The translations under genes were made by a program, and so were the position numbers. Shown piece by piece: positions 16,797-24,840 of a DNA stretch of 58,753 nucleotides. The DNA lies in NCBI GenBank assembly GCA_905235045.1, contig CAJOJO010000001.1:1-58753 (forward strand). The letters run 5' to 3'. The notes under the pieces are model-generated. The model searched no databases, was not told the origin of the DNA, and worked only from the letters and a program-made list of their open reading frames with translations. The number at the start of each line of letters is the position of its first letter. The first letter of the stretch is position 1. The DNA comes from an uncultured Bacilli bacterium. GTDB lineage: Bacteria; Bacillota_I; Bacilli_A; RF39; UBA660.

Positions 16797-17564
16797 TTAA
16801 ACACCAATTTTATTTCCTTCTAATTTTAATTTATCGGCAATCGTCACAATAAATTCTGAATTAGTTGGTTTTGCTCTATCTATATCAACACTATGACCAA
16901 ATATTTTTTCCATCAACTCCCAATTACCTCTATTCCAACTAACTTCAATAGCGTGTCTAATTGCTCTTTCTACTCTTGAATTGGTTGTATTATATTTACT
17001 TGCGATTTCTGGATATAATTCTTTAGTTATACCACCTATTTTATTTGGGGTTGTATAAATAATACTAATACCTTCTCTTATATATTGATAACCTTTTATA
17101 TGTGATGGAATTCCTAGTTCGTGCAAAATATTAGTTATAGATATTTGCAAATTGTTATGAACGAAATCAATTGTTTTACTTTTTTGTTCTTCACTTTCCA
17201 TAGCTTCATTAATACGATTTTCTAAGTCAGCTAAATCAAATGGTTTTAAGATAAAATAACTAACGCCATATTCTGATACTTTTCTTATTACTTCACCAGC
17301 ATTATAACTAGTTGCAACAATTACTTTTTTATTAATGCCTTTCTTTTTCATTTGTTCTAAGACATACATACCATCTTTGTTAGGCATAATTAAATCTAAG
17401 ATAATAACATCATATAAATCTTGGCTTTCTTCAATCATTTTAAATCCCGATAAACCATCATTTGCTTCTAAATCAATACTAATATTACTACCAGAAAAAT
17501 ACTCTTTTATCATTTCAATCAAGTTAACATTATCATCAATCATAAGTACTCTAGTTTTTTTCAT
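16797..17564 (-). CDS. spo0A: Stage 0 sporulation protein A (response regulator)
   Basis: Master transcription factor for entry into sporulation. The receiver domain (about 1-120) has MIDDN (acidic pair), the phosphorylatable Asp in [13 protein letters not shown], Thr/Ser in VATSYN and Lys in ILKPFD. The Spo0A C-terminal domain carries the diagnostic [19 protein letters not shown] recognition helix and the [16 protein letters not shown] start. The ATG at 17564 (255 aa) has AAAGAGG at proper spacing; another ATG six bases earlier abuts that site. Tandem 0A boxes lie upstream, which suggests autoregulation. Confidence 0.96.
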   Translation of the reverse strand: MKKTRVLMIDDNVNLIEMIKEYFSGSNISIDLEANDGLSGFKMIEESQDLYDVIILDLIMPNKDGMYVLEQMKKKGINKKVIVATSYNAGEVIRKVSEYGVSYFILKPFDLADLENRINEAMESEEQKSKTIDFVHNNLQISITNILHELGIPSHIKGYQYIREGISIIYTTPNKIGGITKELYPEIASKYNTTNSRVERAIRHAIEVSWNRGNWELMEKIFGHSVDIDRAKPTNSEFIVTIADKLKLEGNKIGV

Positions 17565-17644
17565 ATTCATCCTCTTTCTTTTTTTGCCAACATATTAGAT
17601 TATACTACATAAAAAGCCAATTTTAAAGAATATTTTTTAGCTAA

Positions 17645-17664
17645 TTTTGTCGTATTTTGTCGAA
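17645..17664. promoter_or_regulatory. Tandem Spo0A boxes upstream of spo0A
   Basis: TTTTGTCGTA (17645-17654) and TTTTGTCGAA (17655-17664) are directly adjacent 10-base repeats matching the known 0A box (TTTGTCRAA). One helical turn apart, they would place two Spo0A monomers on one face of the DNA, about 80 bases before the spo0A start. Confidence 0.65.
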
Positions 17665-17682
17665 TAATATCAAAAAAAGTCG

Positions 17683-18369
17683 TTAGTCATTAACAACTTC
17701 TATTATCTTTTTAAATTCAGTAATATTTGTTGAAGCTTTTCCAATTAAGAAGCCATCAACATTTGGTATTTCTTTTAAAGTTTCGATGTTATTTTTATTA
17801 ACACTACCACCATATAATACTTTTACGTCAATACCATATAGTTCTTTTACTAATCTTTTAATGTACTCAACATTTTTTTCTATTTCTTCATTGGTTGGAG
17901 TTTTACCAGTACCAATAGCCCAAACAGGTTCATAAGCAATTATAACATTTTCTAAAGAAACAATATTAATTAATTCACTAATTTGTTTTTTTAGTTTTTT
18001 ATTAGTTGCTTTATCGTTATAATCATCAATATTTTCACCAATGCATAAGATAACGTTTAATTTATTATTTATTGCGTCATTAACTGCACTAGCAATGTCT
18101 TCATTATAGTTTTCTCTTCTTTCACTATGACCAATGATAGTAAATTCAATACCCATTGACCTTGCTTGTTTAGCTGTTATCTCACCAGTCACAACTTGAT
18201 CAGTAGATATAATATTTTGAATACCAACATGAATACCTCTTTTTAGATAATAAGGTATAAATATATTAGAGGGACATATAACAACATTATGAAGTCCCAT
18301 CATTTCCGATAAGTATTCCTTAACATCTTTAGTGGTCATATAATTTTTTTGATTACCAACTATTAACAT
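17683..18369 (-). CDS. tpiA: Triosephosphate isomerase
   Basis: Interconverts dihydroxyacetone phosphate and glyceraldehyde 3-phosphate. Catalytic residues are visible: Asn/Lys in GNQKN (GNWKMN in most), His in TIIGHSERRENY, Glu in AYEPVWAIGTG, and the phosphate loop LYGGSVN. At 228 aa it is about 20 residues shorter than usual, mainly in the first third. AGAGGGG precedes the ATG. It follows the GT4 gene by one base and is probably in one transcript with pgk, the flippase-like gene and the glycosyltransferase. Confidence 0.95.
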   Translation of the reverse strand: MLIVGNQKNYMTTKDVKEYLSEMMGLHNVVICPSNIFIPYYLKRGIHVGIQNIISTDQVVTGEITAKQARSMGIEFTIIGHSERRENYNEDIASAVNDAINNKLNVILCIGENIDDYNDKATNKKLKKQISELINIVSLENVIIAYEPVWAIGTGKTPTNEEIEKNVEYIKRLVKELYGIDVKVLYGGSVNKNNIETLKEIPNVDGFLIGKASTNITEFKKIIEVVND

Positions 18370-18370
18370 A

Positions 18371-19582
18371 TTATCCCCTCTTTACTATTTTTTTTAATCT
18401 ATCCATAAATGTCGATGGTTTTGTTGAATTTATAGCTCTTTCATAAACATCTAATACTTGCTCAGCGAAATATTTTAATGAATGTGATTCAGCTGTTATA
18501 CGAGCTTGTTCACACATTTTTTTATACTTTTCTTTATTACTATATAGTAATTCAATAGCGTTTAAGTACTCCTTATCTTTTTTAAATAAGAAACCATTTA
18601 AATCATCTACTACTGCGTCTCTAAATGCTTCATCATCAGAACATACTACCGGAACACTAGCTGCCATTGCTTCAATAATTGTTAAACCTTGAGTTTCTGT
18701 AACTGATGCGGTAACAAATACATTGGATATAGCGTAATAAGCTGGAATATCATAATGTGGTATCGCACCAGTAAATATTATTCTATCATCTATTTTTAAA
18801 TCTTTACTCATCTTTTTAAAATGTTCTAAATCAGGTCCATTACCGACGATAAGTAATTTAATTTTTTTATTTAATTTTGTGTGATTTTTAAGTAAAAATT
18901 CAATGCTTTTTTCTTGCGCTAATCGTCCCACATAGGTAATAATAAATTCATCCTTTTTAATTTTCAAATCTTTTTTTAGTAATTCTAAATCTTTTGGATT
19001 TTGTTTTTCTTTAAAGAAACGTTCAACATCAATTCCAGTCGGAACAATATGAACTGTTTTATTTACTTTATATTTTTCTTTAAACAAGTCATATGTTTTC
19101 TTTGATGGAACAATTAGTTCTTTTGCGGTTCTATCACAATAGAATTTAGTAAAGTATTCTGCTAATTTTTTACTTGATTTATTGAAATAACCTTTAGTTA
19201 TATAATGCACATAATCTTCATACATAGTATGATATGTATGAACTAAAGGAATATCAAATTGTTTAGCTAAAATACGAGCAAAAGTTCCAACACCGAATTC
19301 AGTATGCGAATGAATTACATCTAAATTCCATTTTTTAATTTTGTTTATTGCTCGTAAAGGATATATTCCGGTTAAACGATAATCATATATTCCAGTTGGA
19401 ATACCAGGTATTCTAATAATATGATCATCATTTTCATATTTATATGATAAATTATCAGCATTAACTGTTACTATATATACTTCATGGCCTTTTTGTCTTA
19501 AGGCTTTTTCTAAACTAGCAATGCTCGTTGATACACCATTTATATATGGTGGATATGTATCAGTAAAAATTCCAATTCTCAT
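18371..19582 (-). CDS. GT4 glycosyltransferase, diacylglycerol glucosyltransferase-like
   Basis: The 403-aa protein starts MRIGIFTDTYPPYINGVSTS and matches the family of Gram-positive and mollicute 1,2-diacylglycerol 3-glucosyltransferases that make membrane glucolipids and lipoteichoic acid anchors. The N-terminal Rossmann domain includes VIHSHTEFGVGTFAR and HTYHTMYEDYVHY; the C-terminal nucleotide-binding domain shows VGRLAQEKS and the E-x7-E motif in TETQGLTIIEAMAA. The start is the ATG at 19582, overlapping the stop of the flippase-like gene by four bases (ATGA). Substrate is inferred from the family. Confidence 0.85.
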   Translation of the reverse strand: MRIGIFTDTYPPYINGVSTSIASLEKALRQKGHEVYIVTVNADNLSYKYENDDHIIRIPGIPTGIYDYRLTGIYPLRAINKIKKWNLDVIHSHTEFGVGTFARILAKQFDIPLVHTYHTMYEDYVHYITKGYFNKSSKKLAEYFTKFYCDRTAKELIVPSKKTYDLFKEKYKVNKTVHIVPTGIDVERFFKEKQNPKDLELLKKDLKIKKDEFIITYVGRLAQEKSIEFLLKNHTKLNKKIKLLIVGNGPDLEHFKKMSKDLKIDDRIIFTGAIPHYDIPAYYAISNVFVTASVTETQGLTIIEAMAASVPVVCSDDEAFRDAVVDDLNGFLFKKDKEYLNAIELLYSNKEKYKKMCEQARITAESHSLKYFAEQVLDVYERAINSTKPSTFMDRLKKIVKRG

Positions 19583-20598
19583 GCTTTTTTCTCCTTTTTC
19601 CTGCAACTTAAAACAACAGCCCCTAGTATCATTCCAAAATAGTAAGTTATAAATCTCCATACTAACATTATTGCATTTAAACTTCCGCCTTTAATAAAAT
19701 TACCAAAGAAAGCAATAAAACCATATTCTAATCCACCAGTGCCACCTGGAATAGGTACAAATGAACCAATAAGCATTACATAAGCTGATGTTACAATAAC
19801 TATTAATGGATTTATATATGTAACGCCTGATCCAATTATAAGGGCAAATGGAATTAAATATTCAGCTATCAATGCTAAAAATTGCAATAAAATACAGCCA
19901 AAAAATTCTAGCTTATTTTCCAATAAAATAGTTGCGCCAGTATGAAAATCATTTAAATAATTTTGAATTTTTTCTTTCTTTTCTTGTTTATTTTTAACAA
20001 TTCTTAATTTAGCTAAAACAGAAATAAAAAAGTTAACTATTTTTTTACTTAGTTTTTTTTCAAATGTTAAAATAAATAATCCGACGATTACTAAGAAATT
20101 AGCAATAAAGCCAATTGTCACTAATTTAGATAATATTGCGCTTGATTGATAGAAATTAAATATCGCATTACAAGCAATAGCCAATATTCCCAAGAATACT
20201 AAAGCCACTTGATATGTAATAAAGCTTTGAATTGATATGTTAGTACTATCTAATAATTTAACACCTGCTTTTTTTAATGAATATATTTCGTATGGTTGAC
20301 CCCCAGTTGAAAAAGGTGTTACTGCATGAAAAAAATTTGTTTCAATTATCATACGTGCAGCTTGGCGAAAACGATAATCTTTTTTAAAGTGGTGGGTCAT
20401 AATCCACATAACCATACTTTTAAAAAACCAGTATGAACCAATTAGGAAAAAGCCAATTAGTAACCACCATTTATTTAAACCTAGCAATGTATCAATTACT
20501 ACTTCATAGTCATCTTTTAATGAAAAATACAATACTAAGCCCGTAAAAATAAAAATTAATAATCCACTAAATATTCTTTTATTTAAAGCTCTCTTCAT
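19579..20598 (-). CDS. Flippase-like membrane protein (LPG synthase transmembrane domain, UPF0104)
   Basis: A 339-aa polytopic membrane protein with about eight helices. Landmarks of the AglD2/MprF flippase-type family are TPFSTGGQPYEIYSLKK near residue 95 and PIPGGTGGLEYGFIAFFG near 280. The C-terminal catalytic domain of MprF is absent. Its stop overlaps the start of the glycosyltransferase by four bases, so the two products may work on the same lipid, for example moving a glucolipid across the membrane. That pairing is inference. Confidence 0.85.
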   Translation of the reverse strand: MKRALNKRIFSGLLIFIFTGLVLYFSLKDDYEVVIDTLLGLNKWWLLIGFFLIGSYWFFKSMVMWIMTHHFKKDYRFRQAARMIIETNFFHAVTPFSTGGQPYEIYSLKKAGVKLLDSTNISIQSFITYQVALVFLGILAIACNAIFNFYQSSAILSKLVTIGFIANFLVIVGLFILTFEKKLSKKIVNFFISVLAKLRIVKNKQEKKEKIQNYLNDFHTGATILLENKLEFFGCILLQFLALIAEYLIPFALIIGSGVTYINPLIVIVTSAYVMLIGSFVPIPGGTGGLEYGFIAFFGNFIKGGSLNAIMLVWRFITYYFGMILGAVVLSCRKKEKKA

Positions 20599-20600
20599 AA

Positions 20601-21776
20601 TTACTTATCCTTAATTACTTCAATACCTGGTAATTTTTTACCTTCAAGTAATTCTAAGGATGCTCCACCTCCAGTTGATATATGTGTCATTGCATCTTTA
20701 AATCCTAAATTTATAATTGCTGATCCTGTATCTCCACCACCAATTATTTTAACTGCATCTATTTCTTTTAAGATTTCGCATAAACCAATTGTTCCTTTAG
20801 CAAATTCTGGATTTTCAAATAAGCCAACTGGTCCATTCCAAATAACTGTTTTACTATTTTCTAGGTAAGTTTTAAATAATTTAACGGTGTTATAACCAAT
20901 ATCTAATCCCATCTCATTATCTTTTATTTCATTAATAAAACAAGTTCTACCTGTTCCTTCTATACTTTCACTATTAACACTATCAATTGGTAAAATTATT
21001 TTATCTTTATATTTTTCTAACATTGTTTTACAAAAATCTAAATTTTCTTCATCTAATAATGATTTACCAATATTAATTCCTTGTGATTTTAAAAAAGTAT
21101 AAGCCATTCCGCCACCAATTAAAATATAATCAGCTAATGGAGCAATATTCTCAATTACACCAATTTTATCAGCTACTTTAGCACCACCTAAAATAACTGT
21201 AAAAGGACGTTTTGGATTTTCTAGTACTTGATTAAACATTTTTAATTCCTTTTCAATTAAAAATCCTATTCCTGAGGGTAAAATGCTTGCAATACCGACA
21301 TTTGATGCATGGGCTCTATGTGATGTACCAAAAGCATCATTAATAAAAATATCTCCTAAACTAGCCCAATATTTACCTAATTCTGGATCATTACCAGATT
21401 CTTTTTTACCATCTAAATCTTCATAACGTGTATTTTGAATTAAAAGAATCTCACTCGTTTTTAAATTATTAATAGTTTCTTCTAATTCTTTTCCTCTAGT
21501 TTCATTTATAAATTTAACTTCTTTGTTTATTAATTCACTTAATCTAATAGAAACTGGATATAAGTTGTTTTTAATTTTATCTTCTTCCGTTTTTACTCTT
21601 CCTAAATGTGATAATAGAATTACTTTAGCGCCTTTATCTAAAGCATAATTAATAGTTTCTAAGCTTTCTCTAATACGGTTATCATCAGTTATTTTTCCAT
21701 CTTTAATTGGGACATTAAAATCAACTCTAATAATAACTTTTTTATTTTTTAAATCAAAATCTCTTATTGTTTTCAT
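20601..21776 (-). CDS. pgk: Phosphoglycerate kinase
   Basis: Transfers phosphate from 1,3-bisphosphoglycerate to ADP in glycolysis. The 391-aa enzyme has the start VIIRVDFNVPIKDGKITDD, the basic-patch LLSHLGR, GGAKVADKI, the hinge-region WNGPVGLFE and the GGGDTGSAI loop. Length is typical. Its ATG overlaps the stop of the upstream pilin-like gene by one base (TAATG), with CTCC complementing an AGGAGA site. Clustered with tpiA, as often in Bacillota. Confidence 0.97.
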   Translation of the reverse strand: MKTIRDFDLKNKKVIIRVDFNVPIKDGKITDDNRIRESLETINYALDKGAKVILLSHLGRVKTEEDKIKNNLYPVSIRLSELINKEVKFINETRGKELEETINNLKTSEILLIQNTRYEDLDGKKESGNDPELGKYWASLGDIFINDAFGTSHRAHASNVGIASILPSGIGFLIEKELKMFNQVLENPKRPFTVILGGAKVADKIGVIENIAPLADYILIGGGMAYTFLKSQGINIGKSLLDEENLDFCKTMLEKYKDKIILPIDSVNSESIEGTGRTCFINEIKDNEMGLDIGYNTVKLFKTYLENSKTVIWNGPVGLFENPEFAKGTIGLCEILKEIDAVKIIGGGDTGSAIINLGFKDAMTHISTGGGASLELLEGKKLPGIEVIKDK

Positions 21777-22150
21777 TATTTCTCCTCAATTTCATAGTTT
21801 AAAACGTTATCTTCATCACGCCATACTTTAATTATTATTTTTTGGTTAACTGGTTCTAAAACTGATTTTTTATTATGAGGATTTTTAACGGTACTTTTTA
21901 AATAACCTGATGAAATTAATTCACCAATTGTAATAGCAGCTGGTTCTTCTTCTGTATTATTTACTTCAATTAAAGAGCCATCATTTATGTATGCTTCAGT
22001 AGCAATAAATACAGTATCTTTAAATGAATCATACTCACTATCATTACCATTTTTTAGGATTCCAGTAACTAATGGTACTGAGATTAATAGAATAAGCGCT
22101 GTTACCGTAAATACAGCTAAAATTTCAATCATTGTAAAACCTTTTTTCAT
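21776..22150 (-). CDS. Type IV pilin-like protein
   Basis: A 124-aa protein with a class III-type prepilin leader: KKG followed by FTMIEILAVFTVTALILL, with Glu at position 5 after the predicted Gly-Phe cut. The remaining globular part is short, acidic and has KSTVKNPHNKKSVLEPVN, a motif shared with the larger pilin-like protein at 22235-23347 (KSDVYDPKNKKRVDEEN). No pilus assembly genes are in the window. It runs straight into pgk, an unusual operon partner. Confidence 0.85.
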   Translation of the reverse strand: MKKGFTMIEILAVFTVTALILLISVPLVTGILKNGNDSEYDSFKDTVFIATEAYINDGSLIEVNNTEEEPAAITIGELISSGYLKSTVKNPHNKKSVLEPVNQKIIIKVWRDEDNVLNYEIEEK

Positions 22151-22202
22151 ATTATCACTTTCCTTATATATATTATATCTAAAATCACTATATTTTTCAA
22201 GA

Positions 22203-22228
22203 TAAAAACGACTTTATAAGTCGTTTAT
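22203..22228 (-). terminator. Terminator of the large pilin-like gene
   Basis: Minus strand AAACGACTTATAAAGTCGTTTTTAT, just past the stop of the pilin-like gene. Confidence 0.75.
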
Positions 22229-22234
22229 ATTTTA

Positions 22235-23347
22235 TTAATCAAATAATGATTTAGACACCTCTATAACTGGGCGAATGCCAAGGATACCATAGTCAGGCTG
22301 ACCACCATAGTAGCCAGTTGCGCCATTTGGAGATACGTACCAGATAAATCCCCAACCACCTATAGGATCTATTGGCGTAGATGTCCAATATCCATCCAGG
22401 CTATCAGCGCCATCTTTGTCATAATCCATATATGAATTATTATCCTCTATTGTACATCCAAAATTGTTTGTCTTACATTTATAAGTATTATTATATAACC
22501 AATCATAACTACTTCTAACTGAATCACTAAATATAGCTTTTGTTTGGGTTAATGTATCAAAATAATACCAGCTATTTTCATTGGTTGAATCAAATCCAGT
22601 CTTGCCTGTTATCGTATTTACTTCTTCTACTGTTATTAGTCTTGGTGTTACTTTCCAACCACTTGTAGTTACTAAATTATCTACTTCTGGTTTTAAGTTA
22701 CTGTTTTCATATGCTACAATAATAGCCTCATTATTCCACTTAATTCTAGCTATTGTATTATGATCTAGTATCATTGTATAGTTATCTCCTGTATCATCAA
22801 ATATATACCATTTCATACAACCCGTTTTTATTTCAGTTGGTGTCCCAAATTCATTTACATTAGCATCAGCATCTTCCTCAGTACATACTTTAGTTAAATC
22901 GGTTGGATCTAAATATACAATACCCTTATGTGTTTCTCCTGCTTGAGCAGCTACTAAAGTTGGACCAGGTACAAAATGTTTCTCATATAATTTATAACTA
23001 TATTCATCATTATCATTTAAATATACTTCAACCGTAAAATTTTCTTCGTCTACCCTTTTTTTATTCTTAGGATCATATACATCACTTTTTAAGTAATGAG
23101 CATTAATTAAATTTTCAAAATAAATATATACTTTTTCATTTTCAACAGAAATACTAGCGTATTCTTCTATATTTGCTTGAATATAAGCTTCAGTTGCTAA
23201 AAATACGTCACTTAAAAATCTTTGATATTTTTCATCATCTATTTTTTTTAGTAAACCAGTTATATTAGGAGCTACTATTAAAATAATAAATCCTAATATT
23301 GAAACTGTTATTAACATTTCTGGTAAAGTAAAACCCTTTTTATTCAT
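22235..23347 (-). CDS. Pilin-like protein with a C-terminal lectin-like domain
   Basis: The 370-aa protein begins with a prepilin signature, KKGFTLPEMLITVSILGF, so it should be inserted in the membrane and exported by a type IV pilus-type system. Residues 60-125 match the smaller pilin-like neighbour. The C-terminal 200 residues resemble the DUF6273/C-lectin-like domain common in gut Bacillota: a Cys-containing WYIFDD segment, then GYWTSTP, FIWYVSPNG and a final LGIRPVIEVSK. The last stretch of the gene is richer in G and C than the rest. It could be an adhesive minor pilin. Monocistronic, AGGTGATTAT before the ATG. Confidence 0.8.
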   Translation of the reverse strand: MNKKGFTLPEMLITVSILGFIILIVAPNITGLLKKIDDEKYQRFLSDVFLATEAYIQANIEEYASISVENEKVYIYFENLINAHYLKSDVYDPKNKKRVDEENFTVEVYLNDNDEYSYKLYEKHFVPGPTLVAAQAGETHKGIVYLDPTDLTKVCTEEDADANVNEFGTPTEIKTGCMKWYIFDDTGDNYTMILDHNTIARIKWNNEAIIVAYENSNLKPEVDNLVTTSGWKVTPRLITVEEVNTITGKTGFDSTNENSWYYFDTLTQTKAIFSDSVRSSYDWLYNNTYKCKTNNFGCTIEDNNSYMDYDKDGADSLDGYWTSTPIDPIGGWGFIWYVSPNGATGYYGGQPDYGILGIRPVIEVSKSLFD

Positions 23348-23434
23348 ATAATCACCTATTGTTATATATATTATAACTTTTTTTTATAAAAAAATAAATA
23401 GTATAAATTAAAATGTGTAAATAAGATTAAAAAA

Positions 23435-23478
23435 TATGTAGTTAATATGTTGACATTATCTACATATAATAGTAATAT
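23435..23478 (+). promoter_or_regulatory. Promoter and probable operator of the dinJ-yafQ module
   Basis: TTGACA (23450-23455), 17 bases, TAATAT (23473-23478). An inverted repeat, TATGTAG (23435-23441) and CTACATA (23460-23466), straddles the -35, a fitting site for autorepression by the antitoxin complex. The operator role is inferred. Confidence 0.6.
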
Positions 23479-23498
23479 AATTTTAAAGGAGGAATAGT

Positions 23499-23786
23499 AT
23501 GAGTAGTTTAACAAGTGCGATTAATATTAATATTGATAAAGAAACAAAAGATGAAGCAACTAAAGTATTAAATAGTTTAGGTATGAATATGACAACGGCT
23601 ATTACTTTGTTTTTAAGACAAGTTATTAAAACTGATGGTATTCCATTTGAAATTAAAAATCCTAAACCAACGAGAAAATTAAAACGAGCATTAAAAGAAG
23701 CTGATAAAATTGCTTCTGGAAAAATTAAAAGTAAGGGTTATAGAAATATCGATGAATTGTTTAAGGATATTTTAGATGAAGATTGA
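23499..23786 (+). CDS. RelB/DinJ-family antitoxin
   Basis: A 95-aa antitoxin. The N-terminal ribbon-helix-helix domain shows ININIDKETKDEATKVL and the diagnostic LGMNMTTAITLFLRQ followed by KTDGIPFEI. The C-terminal part (KRALKEADKIASGKI then ELFKDILDED) would wrap and neutralise the toxin. AAAGGAGG lies before the ATG. The toxin gene starts inside its last codons, an 11-base overlap, ensuring coupled expression. Confidence 0.93.
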   Translation: MSSLTSAININIDKETKDEATKVLNSLGMNMTTAITLFLRQVIKTDGIPFEIKNPKPTRKLKRALKEADKIASGKIKSKGYRNIDELFKDILDED

Positions 23787-24084
23787 TATTAAAAACACCA
23801 CTAAATATATAGTAAGATCAACTAGCGATTTTAATAGAGATTTAAAAAAAGTACATAAACAAGGAAAAGATATTTCTAAACTGATGTATGTTGTTGAAAA
23901 ACTAGCAAATGAAGAAGATTTAGAAGTATGTTTTAAAAATCATAAATTAAAAGATGATAAAAATTATAAAGACTGTTATGAATGCCATATTGAACCTGAT
24001 TGGTTACTTATTTATAGATATGTTAATAATGAATTAATTTTACTTCTTGTTAATACTGGTAGTCATAGTGAATTATTTAAATAA
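23776..24084 (+). CDS. YafQ-family mRNA interferase toxin
   Basis: A 102-aa RelE-superfamily ribosome-dependent endoribonuclease. It keeps the YafQ signature: NHKLKDDKNYKDCYECHIEPDW, LLIYRY and NTGSHSELF. The His/Asp residues used by E. coli YafQ for cleavage have counterparts in NHKL, CHIEPDW and GSHSEL, so the toxin looks intact. It forms a type II pair with the overlapping antitoxin and is closed by a bidirectional terminator. Confidence 0.93.
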   Translation: MKIDIKNTTKYIVRSTSDFNRDLKKVHKQGKDISKLMYVVEKLANEEDLEVCFKNHKLKDDKNYKDCYECHIEPDWLLIYRYVNNELILLLVNTGSHSELFK

Positions 24085-24112
24085 AAAAAGCACTTTTAAG
24101 TGCTTTTTTAAA
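24083..24112. terminator. Bidirectional terminator between yafQ-like and nrdG
   Basis: AAAAAAGCACTT (24084-24095) pairs with AAGTGCTTTTTT (24098-24109), T-rich on both sides; it serves the convergent toxin and nrdG genes. Confidence 0.85.
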
Positions 24113-24659
24113 TAAACAATAGTTCTTGATTAAATGTTTCTTCTTTTTCTATATATTTATCTAATTCAACTACTCTTCCTTCTTCTAATGAAGATTGAAC
24201 ATCAATAATGCGTTGATTCTTTGAACCACGATATTTACATTCATAACTTTTTTCTTCTAAGATAAATTTACCATCAATTAAAACATCAATGTTTTTAAGT
24301 AAATCCATAATGACAGGTTTTGTTTTAGATAAAACTCTTAATTGATCAAAAGTAAATCCCGTATAAGACCATACATTTAATCCTAATTTTTTTGCATGTA
24401 GAGCAATTTCTAAACATGCTTCAGGTTGCATAAAAGGGTCACCGCCAGATAAAGTAATACCATCTTGAAATTCCAAAGTATTTAATTCTTTTTTTATTTC
24501 TTCAATATCTACTAATACGCCACCGTTAAAATCGTGCGTTTCTGGATTATGGCAACCTTTGCAGTTATGAGGGCATCCTTGTGTCCAAATAACAGTTCTG
24601 ATTCCCTCACCATCAACAATACTATCCGATTGTAATGGGGCTGCTAAACGAATTTTCAT
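24108..24659 (-). CDS. nrdG: Anaerobic ribonucleotide reductase activating enzyme (radical SAM)
   Basis: Generates the glycyl radical on class III ribonucleotide reductase. The 183-aa protein has the radical SAM cluster motif as CPHNCKGC (C-x3-C-x2-C) within TQGCPHNCKGCHNPETHDF, and the SAM-binding GG motif in TLSGGDPFMQP. It starts three bases after the stop of the 54-aa glycyl-radical ORF, with no clear ribosome binding site of its own, which suggests translational coupling. Its substrate glycine lies on that small peptide. Confidence 0.95.
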   Translation of the reverse strand: MKIRLAAPLQSDSIVDGEGIRTVIWTQGCPHNCKGCHNPETHDFNGGVLVDIEEIKKELNTLEFQDGITLSGGDPFMQPEACLEIALHAKKLGLNVWSYTGFTFDQLRVLSKTKPVIMDLLKNIDVLIDGKFILEEKSYECKYRGSKNQRIIDVQSSLEEGRVVELDKYIEKEETFNQELLFI

Positions 24660-24662
24660 ATA

Positions 24663-24827
24663 CTAAGCCTTTTTTACATTTTCACTTAAATCTTTGGTAC
24701 TATGTTTTACTCTATCTTTTTCTTCAGCTCTTTTAGCATTGTTAAATCTTTTAACATCACCTGCTAAATAACCTGTTACTCTTCTAATTCTTTCAAAGCC
24801 AACATTTTCTCCTACCATTTTTTCCAT
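24663..24827 (-). CDS. Separately encoded glycyl-radical C-terminal segment of NrdD (54 aa)
   Basis: This short gene sits between nrdD and nrdG. Its sequence, GFERIRRVTGYL then KRFNNAKRAEEKDRVKH, matches the extreme C-terminus of ordinary class III reductases, where RRxxGYL holds the glycyl radical (G580 of T4 NrdD in RRVCGYL, G681 in E. coli) and RVKH ends the protein. Here Gly19 would carry the radical. It has its own ribosome binding site, GGAGG, eight bases before the ATG, overlapping the stop of nrdD (TAAGGAGG). The frame differs from nrdD. A frameshift artefact is unlikely given the intact start signal. Probably it docks with the NrdD body as an interchangeable radical subunit. Confidence 0.85.
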   Translation of the reverse strand: MEKMVGENVGFERIRRVTGYLAGDVKRFNNAKRAEEKDRVKHSTKDLSENVKKA

Positions 24828-24840
24828 TTACATTACCTCC

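Noticed and set aside
22235-22440. Variable region of a diversity-generating retroelement
   Set aside because: The protein domain fits, but no reverse transcriptase, template repeat or accessory gene is in the window; kept only as a check in the findings.
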